This document shows, piece by piece, positions 44,297 through 55,445 of a stretch of DNA of 64,000 bases; the stretch's first letter is position 1; every line of letters begins with the position of its first letter. Source of the DNA: Rana temporaria (lineage: Eukaryota; Chordata; Amphibia; Anura; Ranidae). The DNA is taken from NCBI RefSeq assembly GCF_905171775.1, contig NC_053491.1, forward strand, positions 397,451,838 through 397,515,837, written 5' to 3'. The notes under the pieces were generated by a model. That model had not been told where the DNA came from and ran no database searches. It was given only the letters and a program-made list of their open reading frames with translations. Both the position numbers and the translations under genes were made by a program.

Positions 44297-44408
44297 ACAG
44301 TACTGGTGTCAGCGAACACATTATTAACCCCCAGCACTGGTGTCAGCGAGCGCATTATTACCACCAGCACTGGTGTCAGCGAGCGCATTATTACCACCAG
44401 CACTGGTG
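44297..44408. repeat. 33-bp tandem repeat, about 3.5 units
   Basis: Units AGCACTGGTGTCAGCGAGCG plus CATTATTACCACC, nearly identical, inside the hAT-like element. Confidence 0.9.
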
Positions 44409-44413
44409 TAAGT

Positions 44414-45125
44414 CAGGGTTTGACAAATTTGCTTGGAATCTAGGAGCCAGCTATAAAAGTTAGGAGTCAGAAAACGCACCCCGTCCCGACGAGCTTGCGC
44501 AAAGAAACGAACACATACGTGAGCAGCGCCCGCATATGTAAACAGTGTTCAAACCACACATGTGAGGTATCGACGTGATTGGTAGAGTGAGAGCAATAAT
44601 TCTAGCTCCTCTGTAACTTAAAACATGCAACCTGTAGATTTTTTTAAACGTCGCCTATGAAGATTTTAAAGGGTAAAAAAGTTTGTCGGCATTCCACAAG
44701 CGGACACAATTTTGAAGCGTGACATGTTGGGTATGAATTTACTCGGCGTAACATTATCTTTCATAATATTAAAAAAAATGGGGATAACTTTACTGTTGTC
44801 TTATTTTTTAATTAAAAAAAGTGTAATTTTTTCCCAAAAAAGTGCGCTTGTAAGACCGCTGCGCAAATACGGCGTGACAGAAAGTATTGCAATGATCTCT
44901 ATTTTATTCTCTAGGGTGTTAGGATAAAAAATATATATAATGTTTGGGGGTTCTAATTAGAGGGAAGAATATGGCAGTGAAAATAGTGTAAAATGACATT
45001 AGAATTGCTGTTTAACTTGTAATGCTTAACTTGTAATACCAACGGCCACCACCAGATGACGCCAGCTCACATCTGGTGGTAATAACTTGTAATCCCAACG
45101 GCTCACCACCAGATGGCGCCAGCTC
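44414..45125. mobile_element. Family H element, longer copy nested in the hAT
   Basis: Begins CAGGGTTTGACAAATTTGC as at 37890 and carries about 190 extra bases ('CCACACATGTGAGGTATCGA', 'TCGCCTATGAAGATTTTAAA') absent from the 37890 copy. The right end stops at 'GATGGCGCCAGCTCA' before an A run, so the right terminus is missing. Confidence 0.75.
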
Positions 45126-45259
45126 AAAAAAAAAAAAAAAAATGTTTTTTTTTTTTTTTTTTGCTCCCCTCACTTCCACCCTGCCTGAGGGCCATTTATA
45201 ACTGGTCCGCGGGCCGCAAATGGCCCGCGGGCCGGTACTTTGAGACCACTGGTGTAGAT

Positions 45260-45572
45260 GGTAAACACGAAGAGGATTTACTGCAGAATAACACAGTACA
45301 GGGCCGACGCAGAGGACAGATGAGGACACATGGGGCGTCTCTGCAGTGGCCCTACGTTTCCCTGCATAGTTCTTCTATGAATACGTTTTAGAGAAAACAT
45401 CTATCTCTGCTGGTGTCTTTTATACCTGGGCAGTAATGTGAGGGGTCCCACTCCATAGTTCATATTAAGGCCCCTATATGAGAAGCAATACTGTTTAAGG
45501 TAATACCACGGAGGTTGGCTGTTCAACACAGGTTTCACTCAGAGAATGTCCTGCACTCTCAATGAATGCAAA
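45260..45572. other. Intron-like sequence, nothing recognised
   Basis: No supported feature. Confidence 0.4.
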
Positions 45573-45733
45573 GGGGTTTACTAAAACTGGTGCAAAATAT
45601 GGTGCAGCACTGCATAGAAACCAATCAGCTTCCAGGTTTTGTCAAAGCTTAATTAAACAAGGTGAAGTTAAAAGGCGGATTGGCTACCAGCTGCACCAGA
45701 TTTTGCATTCTCCAGTTTTAGCACATCAACCCC
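45573..45733. mobile_element. Palindromic MITE with GGGTTTACTAAAACTGG ends
   Basis: Left GGGGTTTACTAAAACTGGTG, right 'TCCAGTTTTAGCACATCAAC' plus CCC, with 'GGTGCAGC' facing 'GCTGCACC' inside. 161 bp, non-coding. Confidence 0.75.
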
Positions 45734-46682
45734 AAAAGTGTTCTCGGACTTGACAAGGTGGAGAGATGGGCACAGTAATATCACAATCTCCAACTCGTCC
45801 CCATCAAAGAACACTTTGCATTCATTGAAAAATAGAAAATGTTCTCTGAATGGTGCCCCACGCAGAACAAGTGACCTCCCCTTTTCAGTAAGCAACAGGG
45901 TAGCTTCACGGCACAGGACCTGAAAACTAGAGGCAATCGCTGTAGAAGCATTGGTACCAGCAGCGGTTTCCAGCTTCTACAGGTATCCCACAGATATGGC
46001 GCATTACTGTACATAACTGTGCAAAATTTGCCATACCCGTAATTCAGCTTTAATCACATAAGGATTCAAATGAAGGGAGAGCCACAAAAAAAAAAAATGC
46101 ACCACCCACCTGGGACTGTGGCAGACCATAGAAATTTCTGAATGTTAAAGCTGGTGACAGTTATTTGCATATTTAAATTTAATTGGCCTAAGTTGTTGTC
46201 ATAACTTACATTTTTCAACGGTTGGCACGTGCGGGCACCTATATAAAGAATTTAAGGTGCGTAGTAGCCACTGCTGGCGGTCGATCAGTAAGAACAAGCA
46301 TCCCACCCTCCCGCCCAACGTTGTGGTCCTTTTTTTTTTTTTAGATGGTTTTGTCCTTTTCTTCTGAAAGGGGGCAGATCTTCATATATAGAGGAGGTCT
46401 TGTATTACCTTGAGCGGTCATGTCTGAGTTAAAGTTATATTGTAATAATTACGTTTATGAGTTGGAATGTGTTATCTTATATGAAGAATTGGTTATGTAT
46501 TTGAATGGTTTGGTTAAATTAAATACCAATATTAAAGGGTCGCAGCCATTTCAATCCATTTAAAAATAAGAGAGTCCTTTCCTTATTTTAATGGGTTTTG
46601 TTTATTCTTGGTAGAGGTTCTACCTATGGTCCAGCCTATGGTCCCATTATGATTTTTTATCTCAGAGGGCCTCTGACCACCA
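45734..46682. other. Intron-like sequence; possible retroelement piece at 46190-46560
   Basis: 'GCACCTATATAAAG' at 46235 is TATA-like and is followed by C- and T-rich sequence. The block is long and repeat-like but no family can be named. Confidence 0.3.
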
Positions 46683-46873
46683 TTAAAGCGGAACTAAACC
46701 CATTGATTTAAAAGTTTCATTTCCGGCACGTGCTCTGTACCAAACTCAGACCATCAAACGGTTGGTGTCATAACTGATCACATGTGCAGCACCATGACAG
46801 TTGAAGATCAAACAGAGACTAAGATGGCAGCTTCCTTGGCTGAAAACAATAGGAGGGTTTAGTTCCGCATTAG
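46683..46873. mobile_element. Short T2/Kolobok-like MITE
   Basis: Left TTAAAGCGGAACTAAACCC, right GGGTTTAGTTCCGCATTA. The right TTAA has decayed to ATTA. Confidence 0.65.
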
Positions 46874-47955
46874 GTTGTCAGTTGATCAAAAAAATATAAA
46901 AATTAATGGATTTCCCCACCCACACATTTGAGTTTAATGGGGGAATCCTCCCTGCTGAGCTATTGTATTCTATCTGTGGGACTCCACCACTGCCAGAATA
47001 CACTGATCAGCACTGTAGCCTATTGGCTGCAAACACTGATCAAGTGAAAATATATCAGCAGTCCTGTTCAGGAGGAAAACGATCACTAGATTAACTTCCT
47101 CTTGTAATGGTCAGCCTTGCAATCCCTCTTGTAGTTTCACAACAGCCGGAGGGCCACAGGTTGAGCAGCCATTACCTATACGATGTGCAATTACGAAAGT
47201 AGCCAATGTGAAGTAAGCTTTTATTGACCACATTACATTCCACTTCTGTATGCCGACAACTGATTTGACGATCTAGTTTCCCTTACATATCGCTTTGCAT
47301 TATGTTATGCAACACAGCTCTTGGACCTTTCCAGATTTCACAAGTGAGGGAGCCGATGTCCATGACAGCTGGAGAGCCACGGGTTAACATTCTCCTCCGT
47401 GGTTGTGTCGGTTTTAATATCTCCAAATTAAAAAACAAACAAGAGCCACACCTCTGGTGTCATCCTTTCTCTGAGTCACAGGGATATGGGACCAAGAAAT
47501 ATGCATGCTTTATTTCCTAGAGGAGGAGAAAACTGGGCTGACCACGCCGGGTACAGGAAAGGAAACCCCATCCCATGTAGTATATTATATATATCCATCC
47601 TTCAAGCCTCGTAAATAGTGCCCTGGGCACCTTGTAACTGGGCCGATCACAATGGTATTCTTAGCCCTCCCTCATCTGCCTTACAAGTGGCTTAGGAGGC
47701 TTGTCTGCACTGCTCCGCATGGTGCATAAAGCTCAACTCCAGGTATGATCTTTATTGTATACTTAACATTGGTCCAGTTTGCACCAATGTAAGTATGCAT
47801 ATCCCATACCTGGTGGTCCCCTGTGGAAGCTGGATCTTCCGTGTCTTGCTCTTCCCCTCTGCACAATGACCACAGGGGGTCACTCGCTCGGCACTGCCTC
47901 CATTCACAGGACGCTTTGTATCCTTTTTTCAATGAATACAAGGAGTACAGTCATA
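46874..47955. other. Intron-like sequence with repeat fragments
   Basis: 46905-46990 resembles 6350-6440 ('CCACCCACACATTTGAGTTT' versus its inverse). 'AGCCGGAGGGCCACAGGTTG' at 47143 is a decayed hAT end. No gene. Confidence 0.35.
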
Positions 47956-48279
47956 AGCTGGCCATAGACAGTTTGAATCTCCACCGGCTCAGCGGGGACC
48001 GGCCATGATTCAAACCAAGTATGGGCAGGCCGATTACCCAATCCATCGATCAACTTGGGTACAACCAGCATGTTGTTTTTTTAGGGTGCGATTATTGGCA
48101 GCCTCTAAAAATAATCTCTGTGTTCTCCTGGCAGGGACGGCTCAATGCAACCCGCCACCCCTAACGCTCCAGGGGAGGGATTCCTCCATCAACACTATGT
48201 TGATGGGGGAATCAAGCGATTTGCTTTCCTGCAACCATGGGTTAAAAAGAAAATGATAACATCTATGGCCAGCTTTAGA
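47956..48279. mobile_element. MITE with AGCTGGCCATAGAC ends
   Basis: Left AAGCTGGCCATAGACAGTTT, right AACATCTATGGCCAGCTTTA. The interior has 'GATTCCTCCATCAACACTAT' facing 'TTGATGGGGGAATC'. Related ends appear at 60554 and 60614. Confidence 0.7.
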
Positions 48280-48305
48280 ACACACTTGATCACAATGGAA
48301 GATGC

Positions 48306-49655
48306 TTAAAGCACAACTCCGGGCACAAGAAAAATAAATGAGCCTTGCAGTTGCCCTCCCCCACACCCAAGAGGGTTAATTGCTTGCTAAGTTTAGGGGT
48401 ACAGGGATAAGGAGTAGGGCTCATTCACACATGCAAAGGAGGCAGTAAGAGCAGGTAGTTGAGCCGTGGTTTTACTGTCCCCCAACCGTCCAACTAAAGA
48501 AGGTCATGCACACAGCAAACATTATACTGCATGTCACAGTTGGCAGGCACATCCACCGCTGGCTGTGGCTCTTTTAAGTGTATGGGGCCATCATGCCACA
48601 ACTGCCCTGCCACTGCGTACAAAGCATGTGCTTGTTGCATGGTGGTTCAGACTTTTTAGGGTTAAAACGGGTGGGAAGGAGGCACAATGTTGCCTTCTCA
48701 CTGTCTGTTAAAGGACCGCTGAAGAGCAATCCACTGCAGACCACTTTTTAGAGGGGTAGCAAGTGCTGCCCCTCTAAAAAGGACAAGTCCTGATACTGAG
48801 CCCACACTGGTGCCCTGCACAGCGCAGATAAGTGTGGTTTCTCTGCATTTTTGCCACGGGATTTATATTAGGTTGTGCACTAGGAGTTAATCAAAAAAGG
48901 CTGCATGCAGGACTTTTGGTGCATTTCCAGAAAACAAAGCAAAAACACGCAACATTATAGAAGTTAATGGGATCAAGGATTAAAACGCAGAAAAAACGCA
49001 CAGAAACCACGCATAGCCAAGATGCAGCCCACCAGTGTGAACCCAGCCCTATAGCATACTCCTTATTCCTGTAGACTCCCTTCCATCCATACCATTGGTC
49101 CCTCTCTAAGACCTGGTTCACATTAGTGTGACTTCTGATGCCACTTGAGTCACACAGAATCACATGATGCAGCTGCAATCCAACTTTGTGGAAGGCTCTT
49201 GTTCTACTTTGGTGCAATGCAGTGCGATTTTGTGGTCCATAGACTTTAATGTACATTTTTGTTGCATTTTTTTCCTCACAAACAGTTGTAGTGGTAGTAG
49301 TTTCAATCCATAAAATCGTGTCCAAAAACGCACAGCACTAAAAAAAAAACGCATAGCAATCGCAGAACACTCACACAAAAATTGCACAGCACCTGCAATG
49401 CATGATCGCACCTCAAATCGCATTCAAAACTTTCCGCACTAATGTGAGTGAACCAGGCTTAAGGCGTTGTCAGCTCCTCCACAAACAACATAGGGTTAAT
49501 AGCCCTGGATTGTACGCAATGACGTCGAGGAGAGAAGAGGAAAAGGAAGTCGGAGTACAGCCTCTTCATTTCTCTCTGGACCCGACACACATTTAACCCT
49601 TGCAGTGCAGAGGGACCCCTCTACAAGGGATTTTCACCCCGGAGTTGGGCTTTAA
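48306..49655. mobile_element. T2/Kolobok-like element, long, with nested MITEs
   Basis: TTAA ends with AGCACAACTCCGGGCAC at left and CCCCGGAGTTGGGCT at right. At 1,350 bp it is the longest of its class here, mainly because two TTCACAC/GTTCACA MITE-like blocks (about 48420-49050 and 49103-49461) lie inside. No Kolobok transposase is seen. Confidence 0.65.
49103..49461. mobile_element. MITE with CTGGTTCACATTAGTG ends
   Basis: Left AGACCTGGTTCACATTAGTG, right CACTAATGTGAGTGAACCAG. The arms contain TGCGATT/AATCGCA repeats. Confidence 0.65.
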
Positions 49656-50335
49656 TAAACAGTGTAAAGGTTTTTGGAGCGACAGGCAAGGATAGAAGGC
49701 GGAGTCAGTGGAATGAGCAATGACATCACACCTGGAATATGTTTATCTTTACTCATCGGGGAAGTACAAAAATGTGTTGCATTTATAATCATTTAAAAAA
49801 AATATTACTTTATTTTTTTTTTTAGGTATTTTATTAGTCAGTTAACAAAACAAGTATTGGACAAGCAGTTATTACACCGGCAATTATCGGCAAGCTATAA
49901 ATCAGCGTCTCATCCTTTCCAACCCAGATTTTTGTATTCTCCTGCCCACTAACTGATGATAATAATAATAATAATAATAATAATATCCTTTCATAGGTTA
50001 CCTATGTGCCTCCAAGGCATATTCAGCTGTAGAAGCAGTAAGGATTGTAGGCTGTAATACATGTTAGTGGAGGCCCACCTACACAACACAGCGATATAAA
50101 CAGAAAACACACGAGCCTCTACTTTGAATCGCATAGCTATTCATTGGGCGAAGCTGGAATGTACATTCGTCCTGTGCAAAATGGAGCAAATCGAATGTTC
50201 TCAGGCTACTTCCTTTTACAGGTCATTTATAATAGAGTGTTTGGGAAAATACCACATTATGGCCACTAGATGGATCTGAAGACCATAAAAAAAAAAAAAA
50301 AAAGTATTTCCTGTGATCATTAGCCCAATCTACCA
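49656..50335. other. Intron-like sequence with an (AAT)n run
   Basis: An AAT trinucleotide run lies at 49957-49984. No gene seen. Confidence 0.5.
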
Positions 50336-50971
50336 TATATACTCGAGTATAAGCCGACCCGAATATAAGCAGAGGCACCTAATTTTACCACAAAAAATGG
50401 GAAAACGTATTGACTCGAGTATAAGCCTAGGGTGTCCATCTGCGTGCCTCACTATGTCCATGTGTATGCCTCACTGTGCCCATGACTAGACTTATGTTTA
50501 ACATGGGAGTATATAGAAGGGGTGCCCAGCTTTGAAAAATCAGTGCTCCCCGGCCGTAGGTCCCCCAGACAACAAACTTTGCACACTTGTAGAGGAGAAC
50601 TGGGGCTATATGTGTGCCAAGTTCTGGGTCCAGGGGACCTACATCTGGCTGGTACCGGGTCCCCAAAATTACCAGAGAAATTATCGTTTAACATGGGAGT
50701 CTATGGAAGGGGTGCCCGAATTTGAAAAATCAGTGCTCCCCGGCCGTTGGTCCCCCAGACAACAAACTTTGCACACTTGTAAAGGAGAAATGGGACTATA
50801 TGTGTGCTAAGTTTGGGGTCCTGGGGACCTACGGCCGACTGGTACCTGGTCCCAAAATTTCCGGAGATCAGGTGCAAAAAGGTGACTCGAGTATAAGCCG
50901 AGGGGGGCATTTTCAGCACACAAAAAAAATGTGCTGAAAAACTTGGCTTTTACTTGAGTATATACGGTATA
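50336..50971 (+). mobile_element. 'CTCGAGTATAAGCC' MITE, copy 4, the most complete
   Basis: Left TATATACTCGAGTATAAGCC, right GGCTTTTACTTGAGTATATA then CGGTA. TA-rich flanks. Contains two tandem units (about 50489-50678 and 50679-50868) of the 190-bp block GTTTAACATGGGAG...GTCCCCAAAATT. The terminal repeats plus TA targets suggest a mariner-type MITE. Confidence 0.8.
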
Positions 50972-51089
50972 TAGAATTTGCCCAGGCGATTTTATTATAC
51001 AATACTTGAATGAAGAACATTTGACCTGTAGAGGAATATGCCTGAGAACGTTTGATTTTGCCTCATTCACGCAGAACAAATGTACATGC

Positions 51090-51335
51090 CAGTTTCACAG
51101 GAATATAGGGGAATTCTTCCAATGGGGACACTAGTTCAGGTGACAAGCAGGGATTCTCACACTTTAGGGGGACTTCCTGCTTTGGCTATGGGACAGGAAG
51201 TGAAGAGAGATTTCAACCAATGGAACACAGATGGCAAAAAAAGTAAAAACTGATGGGGGAAATAATCTATTTGATTACTCTTTTCAAAATGAAAAAAAAG
51301 TTTAGCCTTTAGTTCTACAGGAAAAAAAAATAATA
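51090..51335. repeat. Dispersed repeat, copy B (pairs with 1600-1944)
   Basis: Contains 'CCAATGGGGACACTAGTTCA', 'TATGGGACAGGAAGTGA' and 'AATGGAACACAGATGGCAAA' in the same order as the other copy. Confidence 0.55.
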
Positions 51336-52406
51336 AGTGAAATACTGCGTTTTCCTGTGTGATCATAACCTAAAGAGTTTCATTACGTAAGCAAGTGATT
51401 TCACTCATATCGCTATGGATTGCTCCTGTACAAATGTCACCAATGCTCTGATCCTTGCCTTCCCGGACCTTCACCTCTATACACACTCCTCTGCTTCTTG
51501 TGGTATGTGTGACCTAGGAAAAATCCATACCTCCCCTAAGTGGTCTTGGACAAAGAGCGGACACTTCTCAAGACTCCATCGTCTCATCTCACTAAGATGC
51601 ACGATCCACCATAACATTATGACCACCCACCATATACCATAGAGGCATGGACTAGACCTCTGAAGGTATGCTGCAGTATCTGGCAGCAAGCAGTCAGTAG
51701 CAGATTCTTTAAGCCCCCATTCACATTGACTGCGGCTTTAAAATCGTGTAACTTTATCGAAAAATCACACGATTTCAAAGTCGCATTTGTCAGTGCGACT
51801 TTGAAGACATCTGTGCAGCCTAATGCACAGATGTCTATTCAAGTTACACCCGAAACCGCCAAAAGTAGTGCATCGATTGGGCCCCCCCAAGGTTGGTGTC
51901 GCACCGTTTTGAACAGTGCGATTGTTGGCAATAGGATGGGGCTTATCACGCAATATGACCTGTAAAATCACATGACAAGTTGTTCCAATGTGAACATTGG
52001 AACAACTCGCTCCCCACCGGCCTCATTGAGCCTCATCCGTCGATGACCATGTCACTGGCACATTGGTTCTCCTTCCCTGGACCACTTTTGGTCGGTCCTG
52101 ACCACTGCAGACCAGGAACATCCTAAAGGAGCTGCAATTCTGAAGTTGCACTGACCCCGTTGTCTAGACATTACAATTTGGCCCCTTATTTAAAGTTGCT
52201 TACGCTTGCCAATTTTTCTGTTTTCAAAACTTCAGGGAGGACAAGATGTTCACTTGCTGCCCAATATATGCCACGCACTTTCAGGTGCCATTGTCATGAG
52301 ATGTCATTTACTTTACTGGTCATAATGTTATGGCTGATCAGTGCATGACGGATGCACGAGTTGTCATAACCATCACTATTTTCCGTATTATTTTTATAAT
52401 TATTAC
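51336..52406. other. Intron-like sequence with a MITE fragment at about 51712
   Basis: 'TTAAGCCCCCATTCACATTG' at 51709 begins a TTCACA-type MITE with arms near 51990 ('CCAATGTGAACATTGGAACA'). Nothing coding. Confidence 0.35.
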
Positions 52407-53000
52407 TGTATATACTCGAGTATAAGCCAAGTTTTTCAGCGCTGAAAATGCCCCCCTCTCGGCTTATACTCAAGTCACCTTTTTGCGCCTGATCTCCTGG
52501 ACTTTGGGGACCCGGTACTGGCCGACTGTAGGTCCCCTGGACCCTGGCACACATATAGCTCTACACTTCCTCTACAAGTGTGCAAAGTTTGTTGTCCGGG
52601 GGACCTACGGCCAGGCAGCAGTGATTTCTTTAAAGTCGGGCACCCCTTCTATAAACGCCCATGCTAAATGGTAATTTCTCCGGTAACTTTGGGGGACCCC
52701 GTACCAAACTTGGCACACATGTAGCCCCAGTCATGTGTGCAAAGTTTGCTGTCTGGGGGCCCTACGGCCGGGGAGAACCGTTTTTTTAAAGCCGGGCACC
52801 CCTTCTATATAATCCCATGTTAAAACGAAAAGTCTAGTCATGGACACGGTGAGGCGTGAGGCATGGACACGGTGAGGCGTGAGGCATGGACACGGTGAGG
52901 CGTGAGGCATGGACACAGTCACCCTAGGCTTATACTCGAGTCAATACGTTTTCCCATTTTTTGTGGTAAAATTAGGTGCCTCGGCTTATACTCGATATAC
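52407..53000 (-). mobile_element. 'CTCGAGTATAAGCC' MITE, copy 5
   Basis: Opposite orientation to copy 4. Left TATATACTCGAGTATAAGCC, right 'CCTCGGCTTATACTCGATAT'. A 23-bp tandem (ATGGACACGGTGAGGCGTGA plus GGC), about three units, is present at 52839-52915 and absent from other copies. Confidence 0.78.
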
Positions 53001-53787
53001 ATTATTATTATTATACTACATTTTGTGTGTAAGTTATTTTCAGTCCTCTGAACAGCTAAATGACACACTTTGGGGGACCTTCTGCTACCAATGCCAGTAC
53101 GGGGAATCCACATGACGCCGTGCCAATGTTTAGCCGTGCCAACCTTTAGCCATGCCAACCTTTAGCCATGGCTGTTACCATTGTTTGCTTTCCTTTAGTG
53201 GACCCTGACCGTTCTTCATACGTTTTCTAGCATGAAGAAACCAAACTAATACAAATTGCAGAAAAATGATGTCAATGTGAAGAATTCAAGATCGGCTTCC
53301 TTCTGCAGGACCTGGGGGCTCGACGTCTACCTGGAACTTCCTGTTTTGTTGCAGAAAGCGAGTCCAGAGGCGAAGGATACGAGTTGGAGAACACAGACTG
53401 CGCTGTCAGAAGGAAGCCTCTCCTGGGAGAGAGCAGGAGGCGGAGGGATGGAGAGGTACATGGGAGCGTTTCTGGAGGAAGGGTCACTCTTGGCCGACGT
53501 TCACACTGGTGCCGCTGCACGGCGATGCATTTTTCAGTGATTTTTTTGCAGTGCGTTTCTCTGCACATTTTGCACGCTTCATGCATTTTTTTGTAGGTGA
53601 AGAAGACTACACTTTATACACAAAACTTTGCCCCAAATGCACTAAAAGAACATGCACACGCTGTATTGAAGTCTATGGGGCAAAGATTGCACTGCGCCAA
53701 AAGAAGCACGACAGTAAACGGAGTAGAAAACGCATATATATAAAATGGGGGGCGTAGTAAAAAGATAGGGTGTAAAATGTCCTAGGA
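53001..53787. other. Intron-like sequence with MITE fragments
   Basis: 'GACGTTCACACTGGTGCCGC' at 53497 begins a TTCACAC-type piece. Overlapping open frames on both strands around 53260-53600 are incidental. Confidence 0.35.
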
Positions 53788-53917
53788 CAGACGAACCTTG
53801 GCACCTCAGATGTTTTCGAACTACATTTCCCATGATGCTCCACTACACTGCAGAGTGCGTGGCATCATGGGAAATGTAGTTCCAAAACATCTGGGGTTTC
53901 AAGGTTCCCCATCACTG
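53788..53917. mobile_element. Palindromic hAT-like MITE, copy 2, with 8-bp duplication
   Basis: TCCTAGGA at 53780-53787 and 53918-53925. The ends are CAGACGAACCTTGGCACC (internally shortened) and AAGGTTCCCCATCACTG. Near-palindromic with 'CTACATTTCCCATGATGC' facing 'GCATCATGGGAAATGTAG'. Confidence 0.88.
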
Positions 53918-53925
53918 TCCTAGGA

Positions 53926-55068
53926 AGAGAACTTTCCGGGGGGCAGATTTCTACTGGGAGGAGGGGTCATTTATGTTTCGAGGGTAAGCATGCAGATTAG
54001 CGCTTAGTGTTTTTGTGAGGGGGACTTTTGCCAACACATAACACTCATAAACCCTGGGGGAGCACAATTTGGCATGTTTGCCCTGGGCTCTAGGTGACAT
54101 GCCAAACTGCCCCCCCAAGACGTATGGGCAGTATATGTCAGCAAAAATCCTCCCCCACAGAAAAAAAAAAAAGTGAGCACTAATCTGCATGATTACCCTC
54201 TAAGCATAAATTTCCTCTCCATCCCCCCTGCGGAAATCCCCCCCTCCCAGCTAAAATCTCCTCTCTACACAAATCAACCCCCCCCCCCCAAAAAAAATAA
54301 TAATCACTCCTAGCACAAATCCTCTACCCCTCAAATCTCCCCTCCGAGTACACATCCTCCCACCCACACCAAATCCCCCCTCCCAGCACAAAGTGACAAA
54401 AACCAATTGGAAAATCGACTTTGGTGCAGCCGGATGGTGCAGACAGGACCAGCCAAACACATTTCTGCCGATTCAGCAGGAATCAGCCAAAACGCAATCC
54501 ACATGAAGCCAGATCTGCTAGGATCTCTAGGGATCAAGAGATTTATGACAGGTAGGGGTAGGTGGAGGTCGGATCGTAGCCGAATCTGCTTCATCTGTCA
54601 TTTATTACATTTTACCCGGCAACTATGGATAAGAAATAAAATAAAATCCCTGTGCTCACAATTAGGACGGGGCCATACTAGGATTAAAATTCAGCTGGGA
54701 CCCCCAGAATCAGAATTTCGATCCATGTATGGGCGGGCTGGTTGTACAGAAGTGGATATACATCCTGCATTCAGAGGCTGCTAAACACCCCCATTGGATG
54801 CAGCCACATTCTGTGCTATGGCCACATACAAAATGGTGCGACTTTGCATATTCTATAGAGACACATGGAAGTCACACTGCAAATTGCAGCAAAGTAGTAC
54901 AGGAACTTTTTCCAAAAAATCGCACTGGTGCTGAGTTGCATTGATTAGAGCGAACACCGTTGAAAACAATGTGATTTCCCTTGTTATCCAATTCTGTGTG
55001 ACTCAAGTCGCACTCATGTGAACCAGACCTAAAACCAACACATATGGGGTCAATATGAAAAATATGCC
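53926..55068. other. Intron-like sequence, nothing recognised
   Basis: C-rich and G-rich simple stretches occur at 54195-54390. A decayed inverted pair ('CAAACTGCCCCCCCA' region facing 'GGACTTTTGCC') lies at 53985-54195. No gene. Confidence 0.35.
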
Positions 55069-55071
55069 TTA

Positions 55072-55442
55072 GGCTGGGTTCACACTACGGTTTTCCCGTC
55101 CGTCAGCCGCATACGATTTCAGTATTGAAAACGTACGGGCCCGGACGGGAAAACGTAGAGATAGACAATGCATTGCAAATCGTATGCACTCGGATGCATC
55201 CGGGTGCGTACGATTTGCTGGCAAAACGTTTTTTAAACGTACGCAAAACCGTGTTCAACCACGGTTTTGCGGTCGTTTTTAAAACAGTATGGCAACCGCA
55301 TACGTTTTCCTTTAACATTAATGTTAATGGAAAACGCACATATGTGCGGTGCCATACGTTCCCGTCCGTTTCAGCCGCATACGTTTTTTCATATAAATCG
55401 TATGCGGCTGACGGACGGGAAAAACGTAGTGTGAACCCAGCC
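55072..55442. mobile_element. Palindromic Harbinger-like MITE with TTA duplication
   Basis: TTA at 55069-55071 and 55443-55445. The ends GGCTGGGTTCACACTACG and CGTAGTGTGAACCCAGCC are exact. Arms hold 'CCCGTCCGTCAGCCGCATAC' facing 'GTATGCGGCTGACGGACGGG'. 371 bp, near full palindrome. Confidence 0.88.
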
Positions 55443-55445
55443 TTA

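Larger units (their letters stand above)
44205..45251. mobile_element. hAT-like element with perfect 8-bp duplication, containing a second element
   Basis: GTGTAGAT at 44197-44204 and 45252-45259. The ends are CAGGGGTCTCAAACTC at left and TACTTTGAGACCACTG at right. The interior holds a 33-bp tandem repeat and a family H copy. Confidence 0.88.
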
